A stretch of DNA of 35,114 nucleotides from Candidatus Aveggerthella stercoripullorum (GTDB taxonomy: Bacteria > Actinomycetota > Coriobacteriia > Coriobacteriales > Eggerthellaceae). The notes beneath the pieces were generated by a model. It saw only the letters and a program-made list of their open reading frames with translations, had not been told where the DNA came from and did no database searches. This document shows, in pieces, positions 22,501 through 30,011 of this stretch (its first letter is position 1; each line of letters opens with the position of its first letter). The stretch lies in the NCBI GenBank assembly GCA_018712955.1, contig DVGB01000030.1, positions 1-35,114 on the forward strand. The letters are read 5' to 3'. Position numbers and translations under genes: made by a program.

Positions 22501-23182
22501 GATCCTGGTCGTGGAAGACGACGACACCATTCGGAGGCTCCTGAAGATTTCTCTGCGCACGGAAGGGTATCGCGTGTCCGAGGCGAGGACGGGCGCGGCC
22601 GCCCTCTTGCTTGTGGAGGCGAACGCGCCGGCGCTCGTTCTGCTCGACCTAGGGCTGCCCGATTGCGACGGTATGGATGTGCTGGCGCGCGTGCGCGAGG
22701 AGGGGAGCACACCGGTCATTGTCGTGACGGCGCGCAATCTGGACGACCAGAAAGTCCGCGCACTCGATGCGGGCGCCGACGACTATGTGGTGAAGCCGTT
22801 CAGCATGGCAGAGTTGTTCGCGCGCATTCGCGTTGCGCTGCGCCATCATGCCGAAGCGCGCCAGGGGACGGCCACCCCGCAAGTCTTTGCCGTCGACGGC
22901 CTGGAAATAGATTGCGACACGCGGACGGTGACGCTCGACGGCGAGCAAATTCACCTGACGCCGTACGAATACCGCCTGCTTGTCGTCATGGTGGAGAATC
23001 GCGGCAAGGCGCTGACGCACCGGTTCATCCAAAGCGAGGTCTGGGGTTATCCGGCGGCTGACGGCTACAAGACGCTGCGCGTGATCATGGCGTCCTTGCG
23101 GCGTAAGCTTGGCGACAAGCCGGCGACGCCGCGCTTTGTCGCGACCGAAGTGGGCGTCGGGTACCGGTTTATCGGCGAATAG
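22490..23182 (+). CDS. KdpE-like OmpR-family response regulator
   Basis: 230 aa. Receiver domain with acidic pocket E9-D12, phospho-acceptor D53 (LVLLDLGLP), and VVKPF; C-terminal winged-helix DNA-binding domain (about 130-230) with LTPYEYRLLVVMVENRGKAL and a GVGYRF end, closest in pattern to KdpE. ATG 22490 is preferred over the in-frame ATG 22484 because AAGGAG (22475-22480) is 9 bases from the former and only 3 from the latter. It overlaps the kinase gene's end (22500). A short terminator follows. Confidence 0.88.
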   Translation: MADEILVVEDDDTIRRLLKISLRTEGYRVSEARTGAAALLLVEANAPALVLLDLGLPDCDGMDVLARVREEGSTPVIVVTARNLDDQKVRALDAGADDYVVKPFSMAELFARIRVALRHHAEARQGTATPQVFAVDGLEIDCDTRTVTLDGEQIHLTPYEYRLLVVMVENRGKALTHRFIQSEVWGYPAADGYKTLRVIMASLRRKLGDKPATPRFVATEVGVGYRFIGE

Positions 23183-23185
23183 GAC

Positions 23186-23204
23186 GGCGGAGCGCCCGCC
23201 TTTT
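23186..23204 (+). terminator. Terminator of the Trk operon
   Basis: GGCGG (23186-23190) pairs with CCGCC (23196-23200) around a 5-base loop, followed by TTTT and, after GCC, another TTTT. It begins 4 bases after the regulator stop. A second hairpin, GCACGG/CCGTGC (23214-23228), lies just beyond. Confidence 0.6.
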
Positions 23205-23309
23205 GCCTTTTGCGCACGGGTGCCGTGCAGCATGGGCGGACCTGCGCTGGTCTCTTCGCCAGGTTTTGCGGCGATTCTCTTCGCACTCTGTTTCGCGCGT
23301 ATTGCAGGT

Positions 23310-23327
23310 GTTCCTCCTTCAAGGAAC
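23310..23327. promoter_or_regulatory. Inverted repeat over the leuC -35 region
   Basis: GTTCCT (23310-23315) and AGGAAC (23322-23327) form a 6-bp dyad with a 6-base gap. It covers the place where the -35 of the leu promoter would be, so it may be an operator; it could also be a weak extra terminator. Confidence 0.35.
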
Positions 23328-23340
23328 GATACTTTTTGAG

Positions 23341-23349
23341 TGTTAGAAT
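23341..23349 (+). promoter_or_regulatory. Extended -10 promoter for leuCDB
   Basis: TGTTAGAAT lies 43 bases before leuC. Confidence 0.55.
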
Positions 23350-23392
23350 GGGCGGGTTTTCAGAACGCCGCGACACGCGAAGGAGAGAGCGC

Positions 23393-24658
23393 ATGCCACG
23401 TCCCATGACGATAGCCGAGAAGATTCTGGCGGCTCATGCGGGGTTGGACGAAGTCGTTCCGGGCCAGCTGATCGAATGCGATTTGGATCTGGTCCTTTCC
23501 AACGACATTACCGGTCCTATTGCCATCAAGGAATTCCGCAAGATTGGCGCGGAAAAGGTCTTCGACCCCGCGAAGATTGCGCTTGTGCCTGACCACTACG
23601 CGCCCAACAAGGACATTAAAAGTGCGGAGCAGACGAAGATGCTGCGCGATTTCGCCCATGAACAGGGTATCGTGCACTACTACGAGGTTGGCTGCATGGG
23701 CGTAGAGCATGCGCTGCTGCCCGAGCAGGGCGTGGTGACTGCCGGCGACCTTATCATCGGCGCTGACTCCCATACCTGCACGTACGGTGCGCTCGGCGCG
23801 TTCTCCACGGGCGTCGGCTCTACGGACGCCGCGGTAGGCTTTGCGACCGGCCGCGCCTGGTTCAAGGTTCCGGAGTCGCTGAAGTTCAACATCGAAGGCG
23901 AGCTGCGCCCGGGCGTTACCGGCAAGGACATCATTCTCTACCTTATCGGCATGATCGGCGTGGATGGTGCGCTGTACAAGGCCATGGAGTTCACGGGCAG
24001 CGCCATTCGCAGTCTGTCCATGGAGGGCCGCCTGGCCATTTCCAACATGGCCATCGAGGCAGGCGGCAAGGCAGGCATCATCGAGGTAGACGACGTGACG
24101 CGCGCCTACATGGAAGGCCGCATGGAGCGTACCCCGGTCGAGTACCACTCTGACCCGGGTGCCGAATACGCCCACGTGTACGAGATCAAAGCGGAGGATA
24201 TCCCGGTCATGGTCAGCTGGCCGCACCTGCCGTCCAACGCGCACCCGGTGGCGGAATCCCGCGACATCACGATCGACCAGGCGGTCATCGGCAGCTGCAC
24301 GAACGGCCGTATCGAGGACATGCGCCAGGCGGCGGAAGTGCTGCGCGGTCGGAAGGTCCACCCGAACGTGCGCTGCATCGTCATTCCCGCTACGCAGCTG
24401 GTCTATCGCCAGTGCATCGAAGAGGGCCTGATGGAGGTCTTCCTGGATGCGAACTGCGCCGTGTCCACGCCCACCTGCGGTCCGTGCTTGGGCGGTTACA
24501 TGGGCATCCTTGCGGCGGGCGAACGCTGCGTGGCCACCACGAACCGCAACTTCGTCGGCCGTATGGGCGACCCGACGTCCGAAGTGTACCTGTCCAACCC
24601 GGCCGTGGCCGCTGCGTCCGCCGTAGCGGGCCACCTCGCCCTCCCCGAAGACCTGTAA
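23393..24658 (+). CDS. leuC: 3-isopropylmalate dehydratase large subunit
   Basis: Iron-sulfur (de)hydratase of leucine biosynthesis, isomerising 2- to 3-isopropylmalate with LeuD. The protein is 421 aa, the shorter HACN/LeuC2 class rather than the 460-470 aa enterobacterial form. Cluster cysteines are in SCTNGR and TPTCGPCLGG; ADSHTCTYGALGAF and GVGSTDAA are aconitase-family signatures. AAGGAGAG (23379-23386) precedes ATG 23393; the upstream open frame lies in the promoter region. This short class also includes homoaconitases, but the adjacent leuD and leuB support the leucine route. leuA is not in the window. Confidence 0.94.
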   Translation: MPRPMTIAEKILAAHAGLDEVVPGQLIECDLDLVLSNDITGPIAIKEFRKIGAEKVFDPAKIALVPDHYAPNKDIKSAEQTKMLRDFAHEQGIVHYYEVGCMGVEHALLPEQGVVTAGDLIIGADSHTCTYGALGAFSTGVGSTDAAVGFATGRAWFKVPESLKFNIEGELRPGVTGKDIILYLIGMIGVDGALYKAMEFTGSAIRSLSMEGRLAISNMAIEAGGKAGIIEVDDVTRAYMEGRMERTPVEYHSDPGAEYAHVYEIKAEDIPVMVSWPHLPSNAHPVAESRDITIDQAVIGSCTNGRIEDMRQAAEVLRGRKVHPNVRCIVIPATQLVYRQCIEEGLMEVFLDANCAVSTPTCGPCLGGYMGILAAGERCVATTNRNFVGRMGDPTSEVYLSNPAVAAASAVAGHLALPEDL

Positions 24659-24690
24659 ATGTGAAAAAGGGTCAGGCACTTTTTCACATT
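24658..24690. repeat. REP-like hairpin repeat between leuC and leuD
   Basis: A perfect 12-bp stem (24658-24669 with 24679-24690) around the 9-base loop GGTCAGGCA. The core runs GTGAAAAAG-GGTCAGGCA-CTTTTTCAC. It begins inside the leuC stop codon. Its 27-base core aligns with the copy at 32790-32816 at 21 positions with a compensatory pair change, so the two belong to one family. It lies between two operon genes and ends near a run of T, so it could also reduce readthrough to leuD. Confidence 0.75.
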
Positions 24691-24706
24691 TTGAGAGGAG
24701 ATCGTC

Positions 24707-25213
24707 ATGGAATTCAAAGGCACCGCGCACCGTTACGGGCGCGACATCGACACTGACGTCATCATCCCGGCGCGCTATCTGAACACCTCCGATCCGGCGG
24801 AGCTTGCGAAACATTGCCTGGAGGATCTGGACAAAGATTTCGTGGCGAAGGTCCAGCCGGGCGACATTCTGGTGGCGGAAGAGAACTTCGGCTGCGGTTC
24901 GTCCCGTGAGCATGCGCCGATCTGCATCAAGGCGGCAGGCGTGTCCTGCGTCATCGCGAAGAGCTTTGCGCGCATTTTCTACCGCAATTCCATTAACATC
25001 GGCCTGCCTATCATGGAGTGCCCGGAAGCCGTGGACGCCATCAAGCAGGGCGATATGGTGAAGGTCGACGCCGATGCCGGCACCATCACGGACGAGACGA
25101 CGGGGGAAACCTTCCAGGCTCACCCGTTTCCGCCGTTCATTCGCGAGATCATCGAAAAGGGCGGCCTGGTCGCCCGCACGCGCGAAATCCTGGCGGCGAA
25201 GGCTGCCGAATAG
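24707..25213 (+). CDS. leuD: 3-isopropylmalate dehydratase small subunit
   Basis: Swivel-domain partner of LeuC, 168 aa. The typical N-terminus [24 protein letters not shown] and the loop [12 protein letters not shown] (near 60-70) are clear; the short YLNT-type substrate loop is typical of the small IPMI/homoaconitase class. ATG 24707 follows GAGAGGAG (24693-24700). It is separated from leuC by 48 bases filled by the hairpin repeat, and from leuB by 131 bases. Confidence 0.94.
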   Translation: MEFKGTAHRYGRDIDTDVIIPARYLNTSDPAELAKHCLEDLDKDFVAKVQPGDILVAEENFGCGSSREHAPICIKAAGVSCVIAKSFARIFYRNSINIGLPIMECPEAVDAIKQGDMVKVDADAGTITDETTGETFQAHPFPPFIREIIEKGGLVARTREILAAKAAE

Positions 25214-25344
25214 CGAAGCGAAGGAAGGCTCCGTTCGCGACAAGGCGCGGCGGGGCCAGATCATGCACGAGGGCGTCGGCCGCGACGGTCGCGACCGCCT
25301 GCCTTCGCTCTCTTTTCGCAGATGAATGAAAGAAGGATGCTGGC

Positions 25345-26454
25345 ATGACTGCTGCTTACAAAATCTGCCTTTTGCCGGGCGACGGCATTGGGCCTGAGAT
25401 TATCGCCGAAGGCGTAAAGGTGCTCGACGCGCTTGGCGCGAAGTACAACGTGACGTTCGAGTACACCGAAGCGCTGCTGGGCGGTGCTGCCATCGATGTG
25501 ACGGGCACGGCGCTGCCACAGGAGACGTTGGATGTGGCGAATGCGTCCGATGCTGTGCTGCTGGCGGCCGTCGGCGGTCCGAAGTGGGACACGACCGACC
25601 CGGAGAAGCCCCGTCCCGAACAGGGGCTTTTGGGCATTCGCAAAGCGCTCGGCCTCTATACGAACCTGCGCCCGGTGAGGATTTTCAACGCGCTTGCAGG
25701 TGCGTCGACGCTTAAGCCCGAGGTGATCGACGGCGTGGATTTGGTCATCGTCCGCGAACTGACGGGTGGTTTGTACTTTGGTCGTCGTGAGCGCTTCTAC
25801 GATGAAGAAGGGGCCGGGGTGAACGGTGCCTGCGGACAGCGCGCGTACGACACGCTCGAGTACCGCGAATACGAGATCGAGCGCATTGCGCGGCAAGCAT
25901 TCGACGCCGCGCGCAAACGCCGCAGCAAGGTCACGAGCGTGGACAAGGCGAACGTGCTGGAGACGAGCCGTATGTGGCGCGAGATCATCCACCGTGTTCA
26001 CGATGCGGACTATCGGGACGTCGAGCTGGAGGATTTGCTGGTCGACAACACCGCCATGCAGCTCATCAACCGTCCGGCCGACTTCGACGTCGTGGTCACC
26101 GAGAACATGTTCGGCGACATTCTTTCGGACGAGGCGGCTCAGATCACCGGCTCGCTGGGCATGCTGGCCAGCGCCAGCCTGGGGGATGGAACGGCGCTCT
26201 ACGAACCGAGCCATGGCAGCGCGCCGGACATTGCAGGCCAAGGCATCGCGAACCCGCTTGCGCAGATTCTCTCGGTCGAAATGATGCTGCGCTACAGTTT
26301 CGGCATGAACGATGCGGCAGACGACATCAATCGTGCGGTGACCGCCGTGCTCGACGAGGGCTGGCGCACGGGCGACATCAAGGGTCCGGACACCGCGGCG
26401 GACCACGTAGTGGGTACCGCGCAGATGGGCGACCTGGTGGTGGCGCGCCTGTAG
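25345..26454 (+). CDS. leuB: 3-isopropylmalate dehydrogenase
   Basis: NAD+-dependent oxidative decarboxylation of 3-isopropylmalate. It is 369 aa. Family signature parts are [11 protein letters not shown] (N-terminal), [47 protein letters not shown] and the metal/coenzyme region [23 protein letters not shown], with HGSAPDIAG near the end. ATG 25345 follows AGAAGGA (25330-25336). The 131-base gap from leuD contains AGCGAAGG (25217-25224) and CCTTCGCT (25302-25309), a loose long-range pairing followed by CTCTTTT. A strong terminator ends the operon. Confidence 0.95.
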   Translation: MTAAYKICLLPGDGIGPEIIAEGVKVLDALGAKYNVTFEYTEALLGGAAIDVTGTALPQETLDVANASDAVLLAAVGGPKWDTTDPEKPRPEQGLLGIRKALGLYTNLRPVRIFNALAGASTLKPEVIDGVDLVIVRELTGGLYFGRRERFYDEEGAGVNGACGQRAYDTLEYREYEIERIARQAFDAARKRRSKVTSVDKANVLETSRMWREIIHRVHDADYRDVELEDLLVDNTAMQLINRPADFDVVVTENMFGDILSDEAAQITGSLGMLASASLGDGTALYEPSHGSAPDIAGQGIANPLAQILSVEMMLRYSFGMNDAADDINRAVTAVLDEGWRTGDIKGPDTAADHVVGTAQMGDLVVARL

Positions 26455-26476
26455 GCGCAAAGAATAGTGCATGCTG

Positions 26477-26522
26477 AACGGCCCGGGTGGCGGAGTGGAC
26501 GAACTGCCTCCCGGGCCGTTTT
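26477..26522 (+). terminator. Terminator of the leu operon
   Basis: An 11-bp outer stem, AACGGCCCGGG (26477-26487) with CCCGGGCCGTT (26510-26520), a T-T mismatch and a 5-bp inner stem (GGCGG with CTGCC), ending in TTTT (26519-26522). Its 5' half reads like the start of a tRNA-Leu, see findings. Confidence 0.88.
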
Positions 26523-26685
26523 GCGCAGAGAGGCGCAGTGCCAACGCGCTCGTCGGTTCCGACGATTCGAGTTTTGCTGCATGTTGCTACGGGTAAGGGT
26601 TGTGGGCGCAGGCAGAGAGGTGGTGCTCTTGCGGCCGCATGCGCCCAGGACCCAGCATGTCTTCGAGGCATTTCGCCGTACCTCA

Positions 26686-26716
26686 TTGACTTTGAGCGGA
26701 CTTCAAGTCCTAGCAT
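26686..26716 (+). promoter_or_regulatory. MerR-type promoter/operator for the CMD gene
   Basis: TTGACT (26686-26691), a 19-base spacer and TAGCAT (26711-26716). The spacer length is that of MerR-family promoters. The dyad CTTTGAG-CGGA-CTTCAAG (26690-26707) fills the -35/spacer boundary and fits CTTNNAG-N4-CTTNNAG, as in AdhR/NmlR-type sites. The regulator gene is not in the window. Confidence 0.75.
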
Positions 26717-26814
26717 GCATTCCGAGCTGTTGGACGGCATGAGAGCTGGGCGGCAAAACAATCGGCATAACGTGGCTGCTTGGCAAGTCTGTTGGCAGGG
26801 AAGGGAGCGAGAGC

Positions 26815-27552
26815 ATGGCAGAACAGCAAAAGTCGAGGGGTCTATGCGCGGGGTTCGAGGAAACCGATCCGGAATTAGCGCGCATTGTGAGCGCGTTCAT
26901 GGACGAAGTGCAGCACGAGGAGGCAGTGCAGCTTCCCGCGCGCACGCGCGGGCTGTGCGTGGCGGCCACGCTGCTCGGCTGCCAGGGTATCGACGCATTT
27001 CGCGCGGAGCTGCCGGGCATTCTTGATGCGGGCGTGACCCCGGTCGAGCTGCGTGAGGTGGTCTACCAGGCGGTGGACTATGTGGGGATTGGCCGTGCGC
27101 TGCCCTTCGTGAACGCGCTGGACGAGGTGCTTACGGAGCGTGGCGTGGAGCTTCCGTTCGAAGCGCAGGGCACTGTTGTGGCGGGCGATCGCCTGCAGAA
27201 AGGCAATCAGGCGCAGGTGGATATCTTTGGCGAGGGCATGCGCGGTGCGTGGGAGACCTGCCCTTCCGAGCGTGCGGTCGTGAGCCGTTGGCTTGCCGCG
27301 AACTGCTTCGGCGACTACTACACGCGCGGTGGTCTTACGCTGGCAGAGCGCGAGATGGTCACGTTCTGCTACCTGGCGGCGCAGGGTGGGTGCGAACCGC
27401 AGGTGACGGCGCACGCTGGCGGCAACCTGCGCATGGGCAACGACAAAGCGTTCCTTTACGCCGTCGTGCACCAATGCCTGCCCTACATCGGCTATCCACG
27501 CAGTCTGAATGCGCTTGGCTGTGTGGACAAAGCTGCCGAATCTCAGGCGTAG
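26815..27552 (+). CDS. Carboxymuconolactone decarboxylase (CMD) family protein, two-repeat
   Basis: AhpD-like alpha-helical family; members act as decarboxylases, as peroxidase partners, or have unknown redox roles. It is 245 aa and has two CMD repeats: about 40-110 (ARTRGLCVAATLLGCQG ... ELREVVYQAVDYVGI) and 165-235 (LAEREMVTFCYLAAQGGCEPQVTAHAGG ... HQCLPYIGYPRSLNAL). The second retains a Cys-x7-Cys-x5-His set; the exact CxxC of AhpD is absent. ATG 26815 follows GAAGGGAGCGAGAG. It is controlled by a MerR-type promoter nearly identical to that of the cupin gene downstream, so the two probably respond to the same electrophile or oxidant signal. True substrate unknown. Confidence 0.8.
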   Translation: MAEQQKSRGLCAGFEETDPELARIVSAFMDEVQHEEAVQLPARTRGLCVAATLLGCQGIDAFRAELPGILDAGVTPVELREVVYQAVDYVGIGRALPFVNALDEVLTERGVELPFEAQGTVVAGDRLQKGNQAQVDIFGEGMRGAWETCPSERAVVSRWLAANCFGDYYTRGGLTLAEREMVTFCYLAAQGGCEPQVTAHAGGNLRMGNDKAFLYAVVHQCLPYIGYPRSLNALGCVDKAAESQA

Positions 27553-27595
27553 ACGACGTCGCTTGCGGTCGTTGCGGCGGCAACGCATGCGCGCC

Positions 27596-27626
27596 TTGAC
27601 TTCGAGCGGACTTCAAGGGATACGCT
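27596..27626 (+). promoter_or_regulatory. MerR-type promoter/operator for the cupin gene
   Basis: TTGACT (27596-27601), 19-base spacer, TACGCT (27621-27626). The dyad CTTCGAG-CGGA-CTTCAAG (27600-27617) differs from the CMD site at one base in 18. The -10 is weaker than in the CMD promoter, in keeping with activator dependence. Confidence 0.75.
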
Positions 27627-27742
27627 TGCGACGCAGAAAGGACGATTGCGCGTTCGGGCCGAACGGGTCTTCAAAGAAGTGAAACGCGATGCTCGCAGAA
27701 TCCTTCGGCCATGTCCGAACGCCGCGTGAAAGGAGCAACGAT

Positions 27743-28171
27743 ATGGACGATCAGAAGCTTGCAGAGGCGAAGGCCAGCTTAGGTGCGGGCATGGCGTTCC
27801 CGATTGGTGAGCCGAACCCGTTCGGGCAGTATTTTGTCGGGCAGAGCTACCTGGCGCAGTTGACGATAGAGCGCGTGGGCGTCAACAACGTCACGTTCGA
27901 GCCGGGCTGCCGCAATAACTGGCACGTGCATCACGGCGCAGGTCAGATTCTGATTACCGTAGGCGGTCGCGGTTGGTATCAAGAGTGGGGCAAACCCGCC
28001 GTCGAGCTCAAGCCGGGCGTCGTCGTGAACATACCGCCGGAGGTCAAGCACTGGCACGGTGCGGCGAAGGACAGCTGGATGGCGCATATCGCCTTTTCTG
28101 AGCCGGTTGAGGGCGCATCGAACGAGTGGCTTGAGCCGGTCGATGACGAAGAGTACGCTGCGGTGGAGTAA
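27743..28171 (+). CDS. Cupin-domain protein
   Basis: 142 aa, single small beta-barrel cupin. Motif 1 is GCRNNWHVHHGAGQILITVGG, with metal-ligand histidines and Gln where many have Glu; motif 2 is PPEVKHWHGA. N-terminal GQSYLAQLTIERVGVNNVTFEPG also fits the short cupins encoded beside CMD proteins in gut bacteria. ATG 27743 follows AAAGGAG (27729-27735); the frame is open upstream but crosses the leader. The shared MerR operator is the main functional link with the CMD gene. Enzymatic activity cannot be assigned. Confidence 0.86.
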   Translation: MDDQKLAEAKASLGAGMAFPIGEPNPFGQYFVGQSYLAQLTIERVGVNNVTFEPGCRNNWHVHHGAGQILITVGGRGWYQEWGKPAVELKPGVVVNIPPEVKHWHGAAKDSWMAHIAFSEPVEGASNEWLEPVDDEEYAAVE

Positions 28172-28213
28172 GCATTCGGCAAAAGCGCGTTACAAGTTCG
28201 AGAAAAACACGCG

Positions 28214-28246
28214 AAGCGGGCGGGAGAAAATCGTGCCCGCTTTTTT
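28214..28246 (+). terminator. Terminator of the cupin gene
   Basis: AAGCGGGC (28214-28221) pairs with GCCCGCTT (28235-28242) over a 13-base loop, ending in six T (28241-28246). It is 42 bases after the stop. Confidence 0.9.
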
Positions 28247-28252
28247 GTGCGC

Positions 28253-28258
28253 TATAAT
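28253..28258 (+). promoter_or_regulatory. Consensus -10 for the MFS gene
   Basis: A perfect TATAAT, 38 bases before ATG 28297 and immediately after the cupin terminator. The -35 position falls in the terminator stem and has no match. Confidence 0.55.
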
Positions 28259-28296
28259 CGCAGGCCGTTTGCGAACGACGAGAGAAAGGCGAGTGC

Positions 28297-29508
28297 ATGG
28301 CGAACGCGGCAGGCATGACGTCCAAACAATGGCTTCCGCTTATCGGGCTGGCGTTCTCTGCTTTCATGCTCAACACGTCGGAGTTTATGCCCATTGGCCT
28401 GCTCGTGGACATCGCGGCAGACTTTTCTATGACCGAGGCAGAGGCGGGCGCCATGATTTCGGTCTATGCGCTGGCGGTGCTGGTTTTGTCGTTACCGCTC
28501 ATGATTGCGGCATCGCGTTTCGCCTTCAAAAGACTCATGCTTGCGGTCATTGCCGTGTTCGGCGTGGGACAGCTTTTTTCGGCATTGGCGCCTAACTTTG
28601 CCCTGCTTGTCGGCGCACGGTTGGTGGTTGCGGCGGCGCACGCCGTATTCTGGTCTATCGCTTCGCCCATGGCGGTCTATGCGGTCGACTACCGGCGTTC
28701 TTCCTTGGCGCTCAGCTGTATAGCCACCGGGTCCGCCGTCGCCGTCGTGTGCGGTCTGCCACTGGGGCGTGCTGTCGGCTTGGCCCTGGGCTGGCGCATG
28801 ACGTTTGCATGCGTGGCGGCGGCAGCGTTCATCGCACTGGTTTATCTATGGCGCACGCTTCCGAAGATGCCGGCGGGCAAGCGCTTTACCGTGAAGGAAC
28901 TGCCCGCTCTGCTGAAGATTCGCCCGCTTACGGGTGTTTTCGTCGTGACCGTGGTGCTGGCAGGCGCCCATTTCGTGGGATATAGCTACATAGAGCCGTT
29001 TTTGCTGCAGGTTACCGGCATGCCGGAAGGGCTGGTCACCGTTGTTTTGGCCGTATACGGCGCAGCAGGCATCCTGGGAAGCGCCCTTTTCTCGCGCCTG
29101 TACGGCATGATGCGGTTTGCTTTCGTGCGCACTGCCATCCTGGGCGTCACCGGGGCATTGGCGCTCATGGCGGTCTCGTCTGCTACGTTCGGCACGTCTA
29201 TCGCCGATTGCGTACTGTGGGGCATGTGCTACACCGCGTTCAATGTCGCGTTCCAGGCCGAGGTGCTGAAATACGCGCCCGCCGACGCGTCCGCAGTGGC
29301 AATGTCCATTTATTCAGGCCTGTTCAACCTCGGAATCAGTGGGGGTACGCAAGTGGGCGGCATGGTGGTGGCTGCCGGGGGTATCGGTGCAGTCGGCTAT
29401 GTGGGCGCAGCGTTCGGCGTTCTGGCGTTCGTGCTGTGCAGTGCGCTCATGATTCGGCCGATGCGCCGTGCGGACGCGTTGTCTGTCGAAGTCGCGTCGC
29501 GCAAATAA
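28297..29508 (+). CDS. MFS exporter, DHA1 sugar/drug efflux (SotB-like)
   Basis: Inner-membrane proton-coupled exporter of 403 aa with 12 predicted spans. The N-terminal LAFSAFMLNTSEFMPIGLL is the SotB/YdeA/YdhP-type start (TxEFxPxGLL) of the DHA1 group. The between-span-2-and-3 loop SRFAFKRLMLAV, motif AHAVFWSIASPMAVYAVDYRRSS, and the second-half NVAFQAEVLKYAPADASAVAMSIYSGLFNLGI also fit. ATG 28297 follows GAGAAAGGCGAG. The substrate (arabinose/IPTG-type sugars, purine analogues or drugs) is not predictable. It stands alone. Confidence 0.84.
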   Translation: MANAAGMTSKQWLPLIGLAFSAFMLNTSEFMPIGLLVDIAADFSMTEAEAGAMISVYALAVLVLSLPLMIAASRFAFKRLMLAVIAVFGVGQLFSALAPNFALLVGARLVVAAAHAVFWSIASPMAVYAVDYRRSSLALSCIATGSAVAVVCGLPLGRAVGLALGWRMTFACVAAAAFIALVYLWRTLPKMPAGKRFTVKELPALLKIRPLTGVFVVTVVLAGAHFVGYSYIEPFLLQVTGMPEGLVTVVLAVYGAAGILGSALFSRLYGMMRFAFVRTAILGVTGALALMAVSSATFGTSIADCVLWGMCYTAFNVAFQAEVLKYAPADASAVAMSIYSGLFNLGISGGTQVGGMVVAAGGIGAVGYVGAAFGVLAFVLCSALMIRPMRRADALSVEVASRK

Positions 29509-29512
29509 GCGC

Positions 29513-29532
29513 TGGCGACGCATCCGTCGCCA
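29513..29532 (+). terminator. Hairpin after the MFS gene
   Basis: TGGCGACG (29513-29520) pairs with CGTCGCCA (29525-29532) over a CATC loop, 4 bases after the stop. No T-run follows, so termination efficiency is uncertain. Confidence 0.45.
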
Positions 29533-29568
29533 TAGTCATGGCCGTTCGCTTCGGCCGTCAAAAGTCGT

Positions 29569-29763
29569 CTTTGTGGACGTAAATGAAAACTGAGAAGCAT
29601 CGAGACCGAGGATCGTTCGGACGATGCAGGATCTCGCGTTGCCGAACGCGGCGTTTCCTCAGGTGGCGGAAAGTCGGGCTGTCGCGATTGCTCTGTTCGC
29701 ACGCGACAGGCTGCCTGTTGCGCCTTGATTATGCTTCCAGGTTTTCGTTTGCGTCCACAAAGT
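29569..29763. repeat. Diverged 32-bp inverted pair flanking 131 bases
   Basis: The left arm (29569-29600) and right arm (29732-29762) share CTTTGTGGACG/CGTCCACAAAG without mismatch, GAAAAC/GTTTTC and GAAGCAT/ATGCTTC, about 27 of 32 matching positions, several differences being transitions. The interior contains further dyads, such as CGCGTT/AACGCG and GTCGCG/CGCGAC. This could be a MITE-like element, a pair of protein sites or an RNA. No transposase and no clear target duplication is seen. Confidence 0.5.
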
Positions 29764-29943
29764 TCGATTTCTCCGACGCGCGAACGTCGTCACGAATTCC
29801 GCTGCCGTTTGGGTGCACCTGCGAACGCGAAAGTTGCGCGCAGTGTGCACATCTGCTGTGCAGTCGAGTTGCCGTTCGCGCGCGCATGCGAGCGCACAAG
29901 TCTCAATTCGGCTACGATTCAAGACCGCCTGCGTGGCGCTGGG

Positions 29944-29949
29944 TACAAT
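29944..29949 (+). promoter_or_regulatory. Candidate -10 for the SixA-CHAD gene
   Basis: TACAAT lies 62 bases before ATG 30012. There is no clear -35. Confidence 0.4.
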
Positions 29950-30011
29950 GACGGCAGCATGGTGCTCGCAACGCGATGCTCGTTCGCGAAGGTCGAAGGA
30001 AAGGGGCTCCC

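Larger units (their letters stand above)
26455..26814. other. Gap between leuB and the CMD gene
   Basis: A 360-base stretch with the leu terminator (26477-26522), a small hairpin TCGTCG/CGACGA (26550-26565) followed by TTCGAGTTTT, and the MerR-type promoter (26686-26716) with a leader of about 90 nt. No gene is credible in it. Confidence 0.55.
29509..30011. other. Gene-free, highly structured stretch before the SixA-CHAD gene
   Basis: 503 bases without a credible gene. It starts with two hairpins, TGGCGACG/CGTCGCCA (29513-29532) and GGCCG/CGGCC (29540-29556), and then has a 32-bp diverged inverted pair flanking a 131-base interior (29569-29763). The rest (29764-29930) has repeated GTGCAC words but no clear structure. 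A TACAAT box at 29944-29949 is probably the -10 for the next gene. Confidence 0.6.

Noticed and set aside
26481-26516. Possible tRNA-Leu gene after leuB
   Set aside because: Only 36 bases from acceptor arm to acceptor arm; no anticodon or T arm. It is a terminator hairpin.
29583-29951. 122-codon frame in the gap before the SixA-CHAD gene
   Set aside because: It begins inside the left arm of the inverted pair, has no ribosome binding site and its translation is Arg/Ser/Cys-rich without a recognisable fold.
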